The translations under genes were made by a program, and so were the position numbers. 64,000 nt of DNA, from positions 248,001 through 312,000 of the forward strand of contig CAJYGB010000016.1 of the NCBI GenBank assembly GCA_913774355.1. Reading direction: 5' to 3'. This DNA is from an uncultured Chryseobacterium sp. (GTDB lineage Bacteria; Bacteroidota; Bacteroidia; Flavobacteriales; Weeksellaceae). Positions 17,239 through 24,905 of the stretch are shown one piece after another. Numbering within the stretch: position 1 is the stretch's first letter; each line of letters starts with the position of its first letter. The notes beneath the pieces were generated by a model. That model worked only from the letters and a program-made list of their open reading frames with translations. It was not told where the DNA came from and searched no databases.

Positions 17239-18822
17239 ATGAAGAGAAAAATTATTCTCAGGCTGTCTTACCTGATAGTCTTTCTGACCGTTTTCTGGTC
17301 CTGTCACAACGAAGATTTTGCCAACGGTAATGTCGAACCCCAAAGAAACAATGCCAATTTTTTCCTGCATTCTACAAAAGGAGGGGCTGCAGCCAGAGGC
17401 AGTGTCGATTATGTAGCGATCCTTCAAGCTTATAATGATGAAAAGGATTTCCTCTCCACCATGCCCGACCAGCAGGGGATGCCGGTCTGGGATAAAATGC
17501 AGGTATTGGACAACGGTGAAAAGACTGTTCTCTATGTGCCACTTTCTGCAGACCGGACCGGACTGAGTTCATTGCTGATTGTGAATATTGATGAGGAAAA
17601 TGCCGTTTCCCGTCTTCAGAATTTCACCAATGATTACCTGGAAGCGTATGTGTATAATGCCGATAACCCTACAGCGAAGCGGAAACTGCTGATGGATACC
17701 TTCCTGCAGATGGATTTCTTCACCTTCGGCCATCAGGAGTTTACCAACCTGCCGAAAGATCTTTACAAAGGTTCTACCGAATACAACAGGCTGAACATTC
17801 CGGCTATAAAGATAGAAGCAGAACATAGTAAAGGATTTATCTACAATACGGTCTGTACCACTTTTCATTACTGTGTACACGGCCAAGGAACTTCAAACTG
17901 CGATTACGGCAACTGTACCTGCGGAGGATTTATAAGCTGCTTTGTGGTGACTTCCTGCACAACATCTGCTACCTGGATCGATGATCCTTTCCCGTCCTTT
18001 CCCGGCAGCCATGGCGGAGGGGGCGGCGGCGGAATTCCCATCGATCATCCGAAAGATCCCTGTACCCAGGCGAAAGTTTTTTACAGGGTATTACCCGGAT
18101 GTAATGGCGGTGGGATTGGAGATGGCGGGAGTGATGAAGAACTATTGCCACCGCAATCTCCCTGTGAAACTTTGACAAAGGCAAAGCAGAATCCTAAAGT
18201 AAATAACGCTCTTGAAGATCTAAAACCTAAGACTTTATTAGAAAAAGAATTTACTTATGAAATTGAGAGAAAATACAATAATGCTACCCAAGATTATGAT
18301 TATAACACTAATTTAAAAGAAGGGGTTGGCTTTTCGGTAGCGGTTTCTTATGGAGGCTTTATAAAAGGCAATGCACACAATCACCCTTCTAATGGAGTAA
18401 GAATTCCTTCAGTAGGAGATATCATGTGGCTTAAGCTATGTAAAGAAAATATTGCACCTTCAAAAGCGGTAGCATATAATATTGTGGTGTGTTCTAATCC
18501 TGTAAGTCCTAATGACCCTACAAAAGCCAATATTTATGCAATAGCAACGGATGATTCTAATACCATCTCAATAAAAGTGGATGATATGTTAGATCGTTCC
18601 GATCTAAGTTCTTTAAATTATGATGGTAAAAGAGATCAATTATTAGCGGAAGATGATAAATATTACGCAGGTCTCTATGATAATCCTACAGAATTAGAGA
18701 AAAAATTTTTACAGAAATATGGTAACTTTGGATTAGGCCTTTATAAATTTGACAAAACAGCAAATAAATGGATGAAGATTACTTTGGAAAACAATACAAT
18801 AATCTCAACACCTTGCGAATAA
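17239..18822 (+). CDS. Lipoprotein with C-terminal JAMM/JAB-like domain, polymorphic-toxin-like
   Basis: A 527-residue lipoprotein: signal peptide with lipobox VFWSC (Cys22). Residues about 45-195 form an unrecognised domain, 206-240 are Cys-rich, and 255-300 form a Gly-rich linker. The C-terminal domain (about 310-527) contains HNHPSNGVRIPSVGD, that is H380-x-H382-x8-S391-x2-D394, close to the JAMM zinc motif of RadC and JAB-like toxins (HxHPx..PSxxD), with Glu341 or Glu343 as possible upstream ligand. The middle segment 17947-18130 is duplicated at 19524-19706, in front of a second, different JAMM-like domain. This constant-linker, variable-C-terminus layout is the hallmark of polymorphic toxins. 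Toxicity is inferred; export by lipoprotein sorting is likely. GC falls sharply within the C-terminal part. Confidence 0.75.
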   Translation: MKRKIILRLSYLIVFLTVFWSCHNEDFANGNVEPQRNNANFFLHSTKGGAAARGSVDYVAILQAYNDEKDFLSTMPDQQGMPVWDKMQVLDNGEKTVLYVPLSADRTGLSSLLIVNIDEENAVSRLQNFTNDYLEAYVYNADNPTAKRKLLMDTFLQMDFFTFGHQEFTNLPKDLYKGSTEYNRLNIPAIKIEAEHSKGFIYNTVCTTFHYCVHGQGTSNCDYGNCTCGGFISCFVVTSCTTSATWIDDPFPSFPGSHGGGGGGGIPIDHPKDPCTQAKVFYRVLPGCNGGGIGDGGSDEELLPPQSPCETLTKAKQNPKVNNALEDLKPKTLLEKEFTYEIERKYNNATQDYDYNTNLKEGVGFSVAVSYGGFIKGNAHNHPSNGVRIPSVGDIMWLKLCKENIAPSKAVAYNIVVCSNPVSPNDPTKANIYAIATDDSNTISIKVDDMLDRSDLSSLNYDGKRDQLLAEDDKYYAGLYDNPTELEKKFLQKYGNFGLGLYKFDKTANKWMKITLENNTIISTPCE

Positions 18823-18824
18823 TT

Positions 18825-19397
18825 ATGAAAAAGATAAATATACTTTTAGTTTTAACGATGTTCATTTCAAGTTTAGTTTCTTGTCAGACAGTTGCAGACT
18901 TGCATAACACTTATCCCACAAACACTCCCAATACTTATTATAAAGATATTGGTGATAAATTTGACCCCTATGTAGGAACTTGGGTATATAATGATGGAAC
19001 ATCTTATATTAAAATAGTATTAATAAAGAAAATTAAAATTCCTGTATGGCAATATTTTGAAGATTGTATTATCGGAGGTTTTCAATATAAAGAAAATGGA
19101 ATAGAAATTATTAATACTTTAAATGATATTAACGTTTCTCTATCAGATCCTAGAAATCACGCTATTTGGGGAGATTATTTTATGAATAATACTTCACCTT
19201 TTGCACAATATACTACTAATAATAGTAGACTCAAAATATCTATAAAAGAAAATGACTGTATAAGTCACATGGAAATAAGAACATTGACTTTAAATGGACA
19301 ACCTGCAATACAGATATTTAAAAAGAAGCCAATGGAATTACACCAAGTTTGTGATCCTGTAATTCCTGGAGGTTTTTATTATCTGATAAAGCAATAA
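18825..19397 (+). CDS. Small lipoprotein, DUF6705-like, possible immunity partner
   Basis: A 190-residue protein starting at the ATG two bases after the preceding stop. The signal has lipobox SLVSC. The body contains TYYKDIGDKFDPYVGTWVY, then IIGGFQYKENGIEIINTL, which resembles a lipoprotein family from Chryseobacterium that I recall as DUF6705. The immediate position after a JAMM-like effector, in an equally AT-rich style, fits an immunity gene or an accessory lipoprotein. The assignment to DUF6705 is from memory of the family pattern and is moderately sure; the immunity role is inference. Confidence 0.7.
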   Translation: MKKINILLVLTMFISSLVSCQTVADLHNTYPTNTPNTYYKDIGDKFDPYVGTWVYNDGTSYIKIVLIKKIKIPVWQYFEDCIIGGFQYKENGIEIINTLNDINVSLSDPRNHAIWGDYFMNNTSPFAQYTTNNSRLKISIKENDCISHMEIRTLTLNGQPAIQIFKKKPMELHQVCDPVIPGGFYYLIKQ

Positions 19398-19406
19398 AAT
19401 AGTACA

Positions 19407-19433
19407 GGCTGTAGCAAAAACTACAGCCTTTTT
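19407..19433 (+). terminator. Terminator after the small lipoprotein gene
   Basis: GGCTGTAG (19407-19414) pairs perfectly with CTACAGCC (19421-19428), with a CAAAAA loop and TTTTT after it. Confidence 0.9.
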
Positions 19434-19523
19434 GCAAATATGAAAACACTACATCTATTTACAGCTTTATTTATTTAATAGTAATTTTAATGATCCAATA
19501 AAATATCCTGTCTATGGGAGCTA

Positions 19524-19706
19524 GTGACTTCCTGCACTACAACGGCTACCTGGATCGATGATCCTTTCCCGTCCTTTCCCGGCAGCCATGGCGGAGGGGG
19601 GGCGGAATTCCCATCGATTATCCGAAAGATCCCTGTACCCAGGCGAAAGTATTTTATATAGTACGGCCAGGATGTTTGGGAAGCGGAGGAGATGCGGGTT
19701 TGAATG
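19524..19706 (+). repeat. Duplicated linker segment of the JAMM-like lipoprotein gene, frameshifted
   Basis: This segment matches 17947-18130 closely (shared landmarks CTACCTGGATCGATGATCC, CCCGGCAGCCATGGCGGAGG, AAGATCCCTGTACCCAGGCG) but has no N-terminal gene part before it. The Gly-codon run differs: 11 bases here against 15 in the parent, including seven consecutive G, which shifts the frame to an early TAG. A second shift near 19725 is needed to enter the downstream domain frame. Just upstream, 19440-19478 encodes only a 12-residue signal-like stub. The segment is a non-functional recombination remnant. Confidence 0.85.
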
Positions 19707-19797
19707 GTCTTGATGATCTTGTCAAAAGATAATTACGGAAAATTTAAAAGCAAAAGCTCTCCTCAATCAAACGGTAATCGCTAATCAGAATACCGCA

Positions 19798-20430
19798 ATG
19801 AAAGCTGGAATTTCTACATCTACCATAGAGAAAGCATTTACATTTGGAAAAGATGCAACTGGAAATTATGCCGTGTCAAATATTATTAACGGAGATCCAT
19901 CCGGAGCAGCGGTAAGTATGCCGGCAACAAATCCCAATTTTACTACGGAAGGCGGTATACATGATCACAGCACAGAAACCTATGACGTCCCTTCTCCCGG
20001 TGATATTTACTGGTTTTGGAAAGTGCATAATCAAAATCCCAACTTTAATTATTATTATACTAATGGAGCCAATACGGGGGCAGAATATGTATATACCATT
20101 ACAAATCCTGCTGATTTTGCTAACTTTACATCAGCTTATCCTGAACTTACTTATTTTAGCATGGAAACGCACGGTTGGAATACACTAGAAAGTATTGGTA
20201 TAGATTTCAAGAATTGTTATGAATATTTTTTTGATATTTTAGGTAAACCTGACGAAGAATCAATGGAATTAGCAACGGCTTTAGTAATAGGAAAGTATAA
20301 TATAGGAATAGGAGTTAGTAAAAAAGATAATTCTGGTAATTTTCAATCAATTTTCGTGAAAGAATTACCAGATCCTTCGGATCCTTCTAAAAAAATATAT
20401 CAATTAACAAACGAATGTAATCTTAAATAA
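19798..20430 (+). CDS. Orphan JAMM-like C-terminal cassette
   Basis: A 210-residue frame without signal peptide, starting at the ATG at 19798. The coding frame extends upstream to the TGA pair at 19709-19714, so this ATG may not be a real start. It aligns with the C-terminal domain of the 527-residue lipoprotein: EGGIHDHSTETYDVPSPGD gives H55-x-H57-x8-S66-x2-D69, the same spacing as H380/H382/S391/D394 there, but the Pro after the second His is Ser. The duplicated linker just upstream shows that it is the tail of a displaced second effector. It is probably silent, or serves as a donor for C-terminal exchange. GC is low. Confidence 0.6.
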   Translation: MKAGISTSTIEKAFTFGKDATGNYAVSNIINGDPSGAAVSMPATNPNFTTEGGIHDHSTETYDVPSPGDIYWFWKVHNQNPNFNYYYTNGANTGAEYVYTITNPADFANFTSAYPELTYFSMETHGWNTLESIGIDFKNCYEYFFDILGKPDEESMELATALVIGKYNIGIGVSKKDNSGNFQSIFVKELPDPSDPSKKIYQLTNECNLK

Positions 20431-20438
20431 ACATAATT

Positions 20439-20846
20439 ATGAATAATATATTTAAAATAGTTTTACTTATAACTTTAACTTTTTCAATTAAAAGTAAAGC
20501 ACAATTAGATACTCTAAATTACTTAAAGCAATTTGAGACAAACAAAGTTAATTATATTGGTCAACCATTTTCAAAATTATTACAAGATATGACTCAAATA
20601 CAGCCAAAAACAGCTTGGCCTATTCCAAATTTTAAAACAAAACATTATAATTTCTCGACAGATTTTAAATTTTGTGATAAAGAGTTTTCCTTTTATAATG
20701 CAGTTACCCTTATTGTTGAGTGGCAAACACCCATATCAAGGTCAGATAGTAAATATTATCAAGTCTTGAATCATTCATACTTCACCAATGATGAGAAAGC
20801 TTTTTATAGCAGTAAAATAATTAAAGATATTATGGTATATCGATGA
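20439..20846 (+). CDS. Small secreted protein, array copy 1, immunity-like
   Basis: A 135-residue protein with a signal peptide (FKIVLLITLTFSIKSKAQ) followed by the array signature LDTLNYLKQFETNKVNYIG, then LLQDMTQIQPKTAW, DFKFCDKEFSFYNAVT and a C-terminal YFTNDEKAFYSSKIIKDI. No known family is recognised. It starts 8 bases after the orphan JAMM cassette and overlaps copy 2 by ATGA. Multi-copy small genes right after an effector C-terminus are typical of immunity arrays, and export would suit an envelope-acting toxin. This role is inference. Confidence 0.65.
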   Translation: MNNIFKIVLLITLTFSIKSKAQLDTLNYLKQFETNKVNYIGQPFSKLLQDMTQIQPKTAWPIPNFKTKHYNFSTDFKFCDKEFSFYNAVTLIVEWQTPISRSDSKYYQVLNHSYFTNDEKAFYSSKIIKDIMVYR

Positions 20847-21361
20847 AAAATATATCAAAAATAATAACTTTTTTAAGCCTTATGATATTTTCTCATAAGG
20901 CTTTAGGACAGGTAAATACAATAACGATATCTATGAGGGCAACACTTACTTGCAACGGAGAAAAGAAAAAAGAAATAAACAAAAAATATCCTCTTCAAAG
21001 CAAAGCACAATTAGATACTTTAAATTATCTTAAACAGTTTGAAGCAAATAATAAATATTACATTGGTCAGCCGTTTTCTAAATTATTAAATGACATGAAA
21101 TTTGCTAAGCCCCAAAAAATAGGGTTAAAACCTATACATGCCAAAAGAAAATCTGTGAGCGAAACAATTTTTTGTTTCAATAGAAAATGTCCTTTTGATC
21201 CTGATAATGCAGGCTGTTTATCTGTCACTTGGGAAGAATCTTTGTCTTACAAGGATGATTATTATCCTCTTGAGAAAAAAAATAATAACTATTTTACCAA
21301 AGATGAAGAAACTTTTTTTGATTCTAAAATAGTAAAAGATATTACAGTGTATCGGAGATGA
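20843..21361 (+). CDS. Array copy 2, with an extra N-terminal extension
   Basis: A 172-residue paralogue of copy 1 with motifs LDTLNYLKQFEANNKYYIG and YFTKDEETFFDSKIVKDI. Its first ~50 residues differ: a new signal peptide (ITFLSLMIFSHKALGQ) and a segment with TISMRATLTCNGEKKKEINK precede LQSKAQLDTL. The LQSKAQ stretch looks like the leftover end of the signal peptide of copy 1 type (IKSKAQ), so this copy appears to be a fusion. It overlaps copies 1 and 3 through ATGA, implying translational coupling. No named family is recognised. Confidence 0.62.
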   Translation: MKNISKIITFLSLMIFSHKALGQVNTITISMRATLTCNGEKKKEINKKYPLQSKAQLDTLNYLKQFEANNKYYIGQPFSKLLNDMKFAKPQKIGLKPIHAKRKSVSETIFCFNRKCPFDPDNAGCLSVTWEESLSYKDDYYPLEKKNNNYFTKDEETFFDSKIVKDITVYRR

Positions 21362-21767
21362 AATGGTCTTTTAAAATATATCTATTTTGTGCTCTGCTAT
21401 TGTTTATAAAGAGTAGGGCACAATTAGATACGCTTAACTACCTTAAACAGTTTGAAGCTAATAAAGCAAGCTATATTGGACAGCCTCTATTTAAGCTCCT
21501 AAATGATATGACTCAGATACAACCGAAAACAGTCTGGAGCTTGCCACTAATAAATAATAAAACTTTAGCTAGAATTACCAGTTTTAAATTTTGCGAAATG
21601 GATTATTCATTCTACAACGCAATTACAATGAAGATTACATGGAATATGGATATTCCTTTCAGCCAGACAAATACTCTTGGAGCACAAATCAAAATTATTT
21701 CACTAATCATGAAAAAGCTTTTTATAGTAACAAAATAGTAAAAGATATTAGAGTATGTAGGAGATGA
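21358..21767 (+). pseudogene. Array copy 3, frameshifted near its 3' end
   Basis: It starts at ATG 21358 (ATGA overlap with copy 2), has a signal peptide ending SRAQ and the array core LDTLNYLKQFEANKASYIG. The zero frame ends early at a TAG (21736-21738). A different frame then encodes the conserved tail NYFTNHEKAFYSNKIVKDI up to the TGA at 21765-21767. A single indel around 21670-21690 explains this. The shortened 126-residue product would lack the conserved C-terminus. Confidence 0.7.
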
Positions 21768-22194
21768 AATGGTCTTCTGAAATATTTCTATTTTGTGCTT
21801 TGTTCTTGTTTATAAAGAGTAAAGCACAATTAGATATATTAAATTATTTGAAGCAATTAAATCAAATTGGTTAATCTTTCTCTAACCTATTGAATGACAT
21901 GACTCAGATACAGCCTAAAACGGCATGGCCATTTTCAAAATTTAATAATAAAAATATAACTTATAAAACAATATTTAACTTTTGTGATTATGATTACTCA
22001 TTTCATAATGTTATAAATATGTCAATTGAATGGATATATTTAATTCCATTCTCACAATCAGATTATTATGGTACACTTCATCAAGTAATATCACCAATGA
22101 CGAGAAAGCTTTCTACGGAAATAAGATCGTAAAAGAAAGAAATATCGATGAAAAAGAATTGCATTTTATAAGCAAAAATTATCAAGATAAATAA
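21764..22194 (+). pseudogene. Array copy 4, disrupted
   Basis: It starts at the ATG overlapping the end of copy 3 and encodes a signal peptide ending SKAQ, then LDILNYLKQLNQIG followed by TAA (around 21872). The family core resumes at 21890 (MNDMTQIQPKTAWPF) and, in another frame, the tail NDEKAFYGNKIVKERNID runs to a TAA at 22192-22194. At least two disruptions are present, so it is not expected to be functional. Confidence 0.7.
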
Positions 22195-22215
22195 TAATAA
22201 AATAGGAAGTCCTGG

Positions 22216-22325
22216 CAATCAATTGACATTTTAAACTATTTAAAACAATCCGAAGTCAATCAATCAAGCTATATAGACTACCTTTCTTTAGATTACTGAT
22301 GATATGATTTAAATACAGATACAAC
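22216..22325 (+). pseudogene. Array copy 5, remnant at the island edge
   Basis: It encodes SIDILNYLKQSEVNQSSYID, clearly the array core, then a degraded LLxDM-type stretch with stops. It runs straight into the duplicated 3' end of the 215-residue gene at about 22325, which marks the right junction of the island. Confidence 0.65.
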
Positions 22326-22328
22326 AGA

Positions 22329-22415
22329 GGAAGGCCAGAGGCAGTACTTTTTAAGCGGCGCAGCGAAATAATTCTAAAATATACTTTAAAACCTTCTCCT
22401 GGCAGAAGGTTTTTT
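22329..22415 (+). repeat. Right direct repeat of accessory island 1, with terminator
   Basis: It encodes the YFLSGAAK end and stop of the 215-residue gene again, then repeats its terminator: AAACCTTCT (22389-22397) with AGAAGGTTT (22404-22412). It matches 16551-16620. The T-run abuts the LytTR-type operator of the kinase operon, which suggests this is the ancestral gene-kinase spacer. Confidence 0.85.
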
Positions 22416-22485
22416 CCGTTCAGTCCCAAAAAACAACCGTTCGGGAAAAAATAATTTTTAGTACCTGGAATATAGCCTATTTTTG
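22415..22485 (+). promoter_or_regulatory. LytTR-type operator and promoter of the kinase operon
   Basis: TCCGTTCAG (22415-22423) and ACCGTTCGG (22436-22444) fit the LytTR consensus at every position and are 21 bp apart. The -7 box TATTTTTG (22478-22485) starts exactly 42 bp after the start of the second repeat, as at 13573. The sequence CCTGGAAT just upstream of the -7 region is also shared with the TonB-receptor promoter. The arrangement predicts autoregulation of the signalling cluster. Confidence 0.78.
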
Positions 22486-22502
22486 AAATAAGAAAATTGT
22501 AA

Positions 22503-23819
22503 ATGAAACGGAAGAACCTTATCACTTTATGCTGGATCTCGGTCGCCACATCGATGATCTTTTTCTTTGGGTTTACCAGCGAAAAAACGGTGGAAAATTT
22601 CATGCTTACCGTGGCGGTGTGTTTCATGTATTCATTTATCCTGGGAGCAGGAAACGGGCTGATCAACGATTACCTCAACAAGAAGTTTCCCTGGTCCGAA
22701 GCAACTACAAAAAGGGCCATTATCAGTATTATCTCGATTCTGGTGGCCAATACGATCATGGTGTATTTCTGCAATTACATCAATTTTGTAATATTTCAGA
22801 AAGCGGCGACCCCCGAAGAATATTTTTCCGGGAAATATGGTTTTGTGAACTGGTTTACGATCAATATCGCCCTTTTGATTTCCGCCTTTCTCCATGCCAA
22901 AGGCTTTATGGAAGAGCTGAAAAAGACTTCCAAAAAGGAAGTGGTGGAGCAGAAGCTGATTGCCAAATCAGCCAATGCCCAGTTTGAAAGCCTTAAAAAC
23001 CAGCTGGACCCGCATTTTCTATTTAATTCGTTAAACGTTTTAAGTTCGCTGATCGATGAGAATCCAAAGCAGGCGCAGAAGTTTACCGCCTCGATGTCAA
23101 AGATCTACCGTTATGTTTTGGAACAGAAAGATAAAGAACTTGTAACCGTAGAAGACGAGCTGGAATTTGCGAAAACCTACTGCGATTTATTAAAAACAAG
23201 ATTTGAAGACAGCGTAGACTTTGTTTTTGACGTGAAAAAAGATGATTACCGGAGATTTGTCGTGCCGTTGTCGCTGCAACTGCTGCTGGAGAACTGCATC
23301 AAGCATAATTTCGCCACTTCTTCCAAACCTTTGGTCATTAAAATTTTCTCCGAAAACGATACGCTCTGTATTGAAAACAACCTACAGGTAAGGGAACAGA
23401 TCAAGGAAAGTTCAGGAATCGGTTTAGCCAACATTGTACAGCGATATGCGCTGCTGACAAAGAAAAATGTATTCATTGAAAAATCCGAAGATTATTTTAA
23501 AGTAAAGCTTCCGGTGCTTTCTTCCAAATCCAATACATTCAGTGTTATACCGGAAAATAAAAACGAATCCTATGAAAGGGCACAGAAACGCGTCAAAGAA
23601 ATAAAAAGCTTCTACAGCAACCTGATCTCATACTGTATCATCATTCCATTTTTAGTTATTATCAATCTCCTGACAACTCCTGAAAATATCTGGTTCTTTT
23701 TCCCGATGCTGGGCTGGGGAATCGGAGTGGCAGCACATGGAATGAGCATTTTTGCCATCGGTAAAAAGTGGGAAGACAAAAAAATCAGGCAGATTCTTGA
23801 AAAACAAAACAAACAATAA
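22503..23819 (+). CDS. LytS-type sensor histidine kinase with C-terminal 2TM domain
   Basis: A 438-residue membrane kinase. About four N-terminal transmembrane helices (residues 8-135) are followed by a His_kinase domain with the phospho-acceptor His171 in LKNQLDPHFLFNSLN, a HATPase-like region (LLLENCIKHNF, SGIGLANIVQRYAL), and a C-terminal 2TM domain (about 345-438; WGIGVAAHGMSIFAIGKKWEDKK). It should phosphorylate the LytTR regulator encoded at 25674-26417. The fused 2TM domain is the same module as the three stand-alone proteins nearby. It heads an operon with 23831-24136 and 24178-24747 under a LytTR-type promoter. Confidence 0.92.
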   Translation: MKRKNLITLCWISVATSMIFFFGFTSEKTVENFMLTVAVCFMYSFILGAGNGLINDYLNKKFPWSEATTKRAIISIISILVANTIMVYFCNYINFVIFQKAATPEEYFSGKYGFVNWFTINIALLISAFLHAKGFMEELKKTSKKEVVEQKLIAKSANAQFESLKNQLDPHFLFNSLNVLSSLIDENPKQAQKFTASMSKIYRYVLEQKDKELVTVEDELEFAKTYCDLLKTRFEDSVDFVFDVKKDDYRRFVVPLSLQLLLENCIKHNFATSSKPLVIKIFSENDTLCIENNLQVREQIKESSGIGLANIVQRYALLTKKNVFIEKSEDYFKVKLPVLSSKSNTFSVIPENKNESYERAQKRVKEIKSFYSNLISYCIIIPFLVIINLLTTPENIWFFFPMLGWGIGVAAHGMSIFAIGKKWEDKKIRQILEKQNKQ

Positions 23820-23830
23820 ATTTTAAAATC

Positions 23831-24136
23831 ATGGAACCGATCAGCAAAGACGATATCCGTTATAAAGAAGCCGAAAAGCAGGTGAAAAGGATCAAACAAT
23901 TCTATGTTTTCCTGTTTATCTATCTGGCAGTCAATATTTTTATTCTAATCCTGAATTACCGGGAACTGAAACCGGGAGAAACGATATGGCACCTGAAATA
24001 CTTCTCCCTTCCGCTGTTCTGGGGGATTGCCGTGGTCATCCAGGCGATGAGGGCCTTTATCCCCGGGTTTATGCTGGGAAGCAAATGGGAAGACCGCAAG
24101 ATCAGGGAACTGATGGAAAAAGAAAAACAGCCGTAA
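23831..24136 (+). CDS. 2TM-domain protein
   Basis: A 101-residue membrane protein: a basic amphipathic N-terminus (AEKQVKRIKQFYVFLFIY), two transmembrane helices, and the C-terminal signature GSKWEDRKIRELMEKEK. This matches the 2TM domain (PF13239) fused to the upstream kinase. It starts 11 bases after the kinase stop, so it is co-transcribed. The biochemical role of 2TM proteins is unknown; partnership with LytS-type kinases is inferred from fusion and neighbourhood. Confidence 0.85.
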   Translation: MEPISKDDIRYKEAEKQVKRIKQFYVFLFIYLAVNIFILILNYRELKPGETIWHLKYFSLPLFWGIAVVIQAMRAFIPGFMLGSKWEDRKIRELMEKEKQP

Positions 24137-24177
24137 TTTATTTATTCTTTAATTAAAAATTTAAAAAACCTGATGCT

Positions 24178-24747
24178 ATGAAAACTTTGCAAATCCTGTT
24201 TACCGTGTCCATGGTTGCGTGGTTCATCACAGAAATCCTGTACAAAAACATCCTGAAGTCCGGTGAGAAAGATCAAAAAGACAAAGACCGGTCTACTCTG
24301 AATATTCTCTGGATGGCTATACCCGGTTCCATAATCAGTGCTGTGGCAGCTTCTTATCTTACGAGAATTCCGATTTCCGATGAGGTGGGAATTTATTACA
24401 TAGGCGTAGCCTGTATATGGATCGGAATTATTTTAAGATTCATCATTATCCGCTCTTTGGGTAAATATTTCACTGTAGATGTCACTATCCGCGAAGACCA
24501 CAAGATCAAAAGAGAAGGGTTTTACAGGTACATCAGGCATCCGTCGTATGCTTTTTCCCTGCTTACTTCGTTAGGGTTGGGTTTATACCTAAATAACTGG
24601 CTTTCTCTATGTTTAGCTTTTACTGTTCCTTTTATGGCGTTCCTGTACAGGATCAAAGTGGAAGAAAAAGCCCTGATCGAGCAATTCGGTGAAGAATACC
24701 TGGAATACCGAAGGAAAACAAAGAAACTGATTCCGTTTGTTTATTAG
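24178..24747 (+). CDS. Isoprenylcysteine carboxyl methyltransferase-like membrane protein
   Basis: A 189-residue polytopic membrane protein with the ICMT/PEMT-type signature RHPSYAFSLLTSLGLGLYLN and a C-terminal RIKVEEKALIEQFGEEYLEYRRKT, given here only as landmarks of the family. It binds SAM in characterised relatives and methylates lipids or prenylcysteine; the bacterial substrate is unknown. It is the last gene of the kinase operon, ahead of the terminator at 24873-24904. Confidence 0.85.
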   Translation: MKTLQILFTVSMVAWFITEILYKNILKSGEKDQKDKDRSTLNILWMAIPGSIISAVAASYLTRIPISDEVGIYYIGVACIWIGIILRFIIIRSLGKYFTVDVTIREDHKIKREGFYRYIRHPSYAFSLLTSLGLGLYLNNWLSLCLAFTVPFMAFLYRIKVEEKALIEQFGEEYLEYRRKTKKLIPFVY

Positions 24748-24872
24748 GTGATGATCTGAAGTTTAATAAAGTCCTATAAAATGCAGGTCAATAAAAATTC
24801 GGCCATACATTCATTCACTTAGGCCTAAAATACCACTGAACTTCTTTAAAAAATCTTTAATAATTACCTATC

Positions 24873-24905
24873 AAAATCCCGATTCTCCGTTGAGTCGGGA
24901 TTTTT
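24873..24905 (+). terminator. Terminator of the kinase operon
   Basis: AAAATCCCGA (24873-24882) pairs with TCGGGATTTT (24895-24904), and T's follow. The next bases begin the LytTR-type operator of the 2TM operon. The rest of the 24748-25018 spacer shows nothing else I can name. Confidence 0.9.

Noticed and set aside
18768..18824. Longer start for the small lipoprotein gene inside the preceding gene
   Set aside because: ATG 18825 gives a clean lipoprotein signal directly after the upstream stop.
16551..22415. Island 1 as a prophage or insertion sequence
   Set aside because: No integrase, transposase, phage structural gene or terminal inverted repeat is seen.
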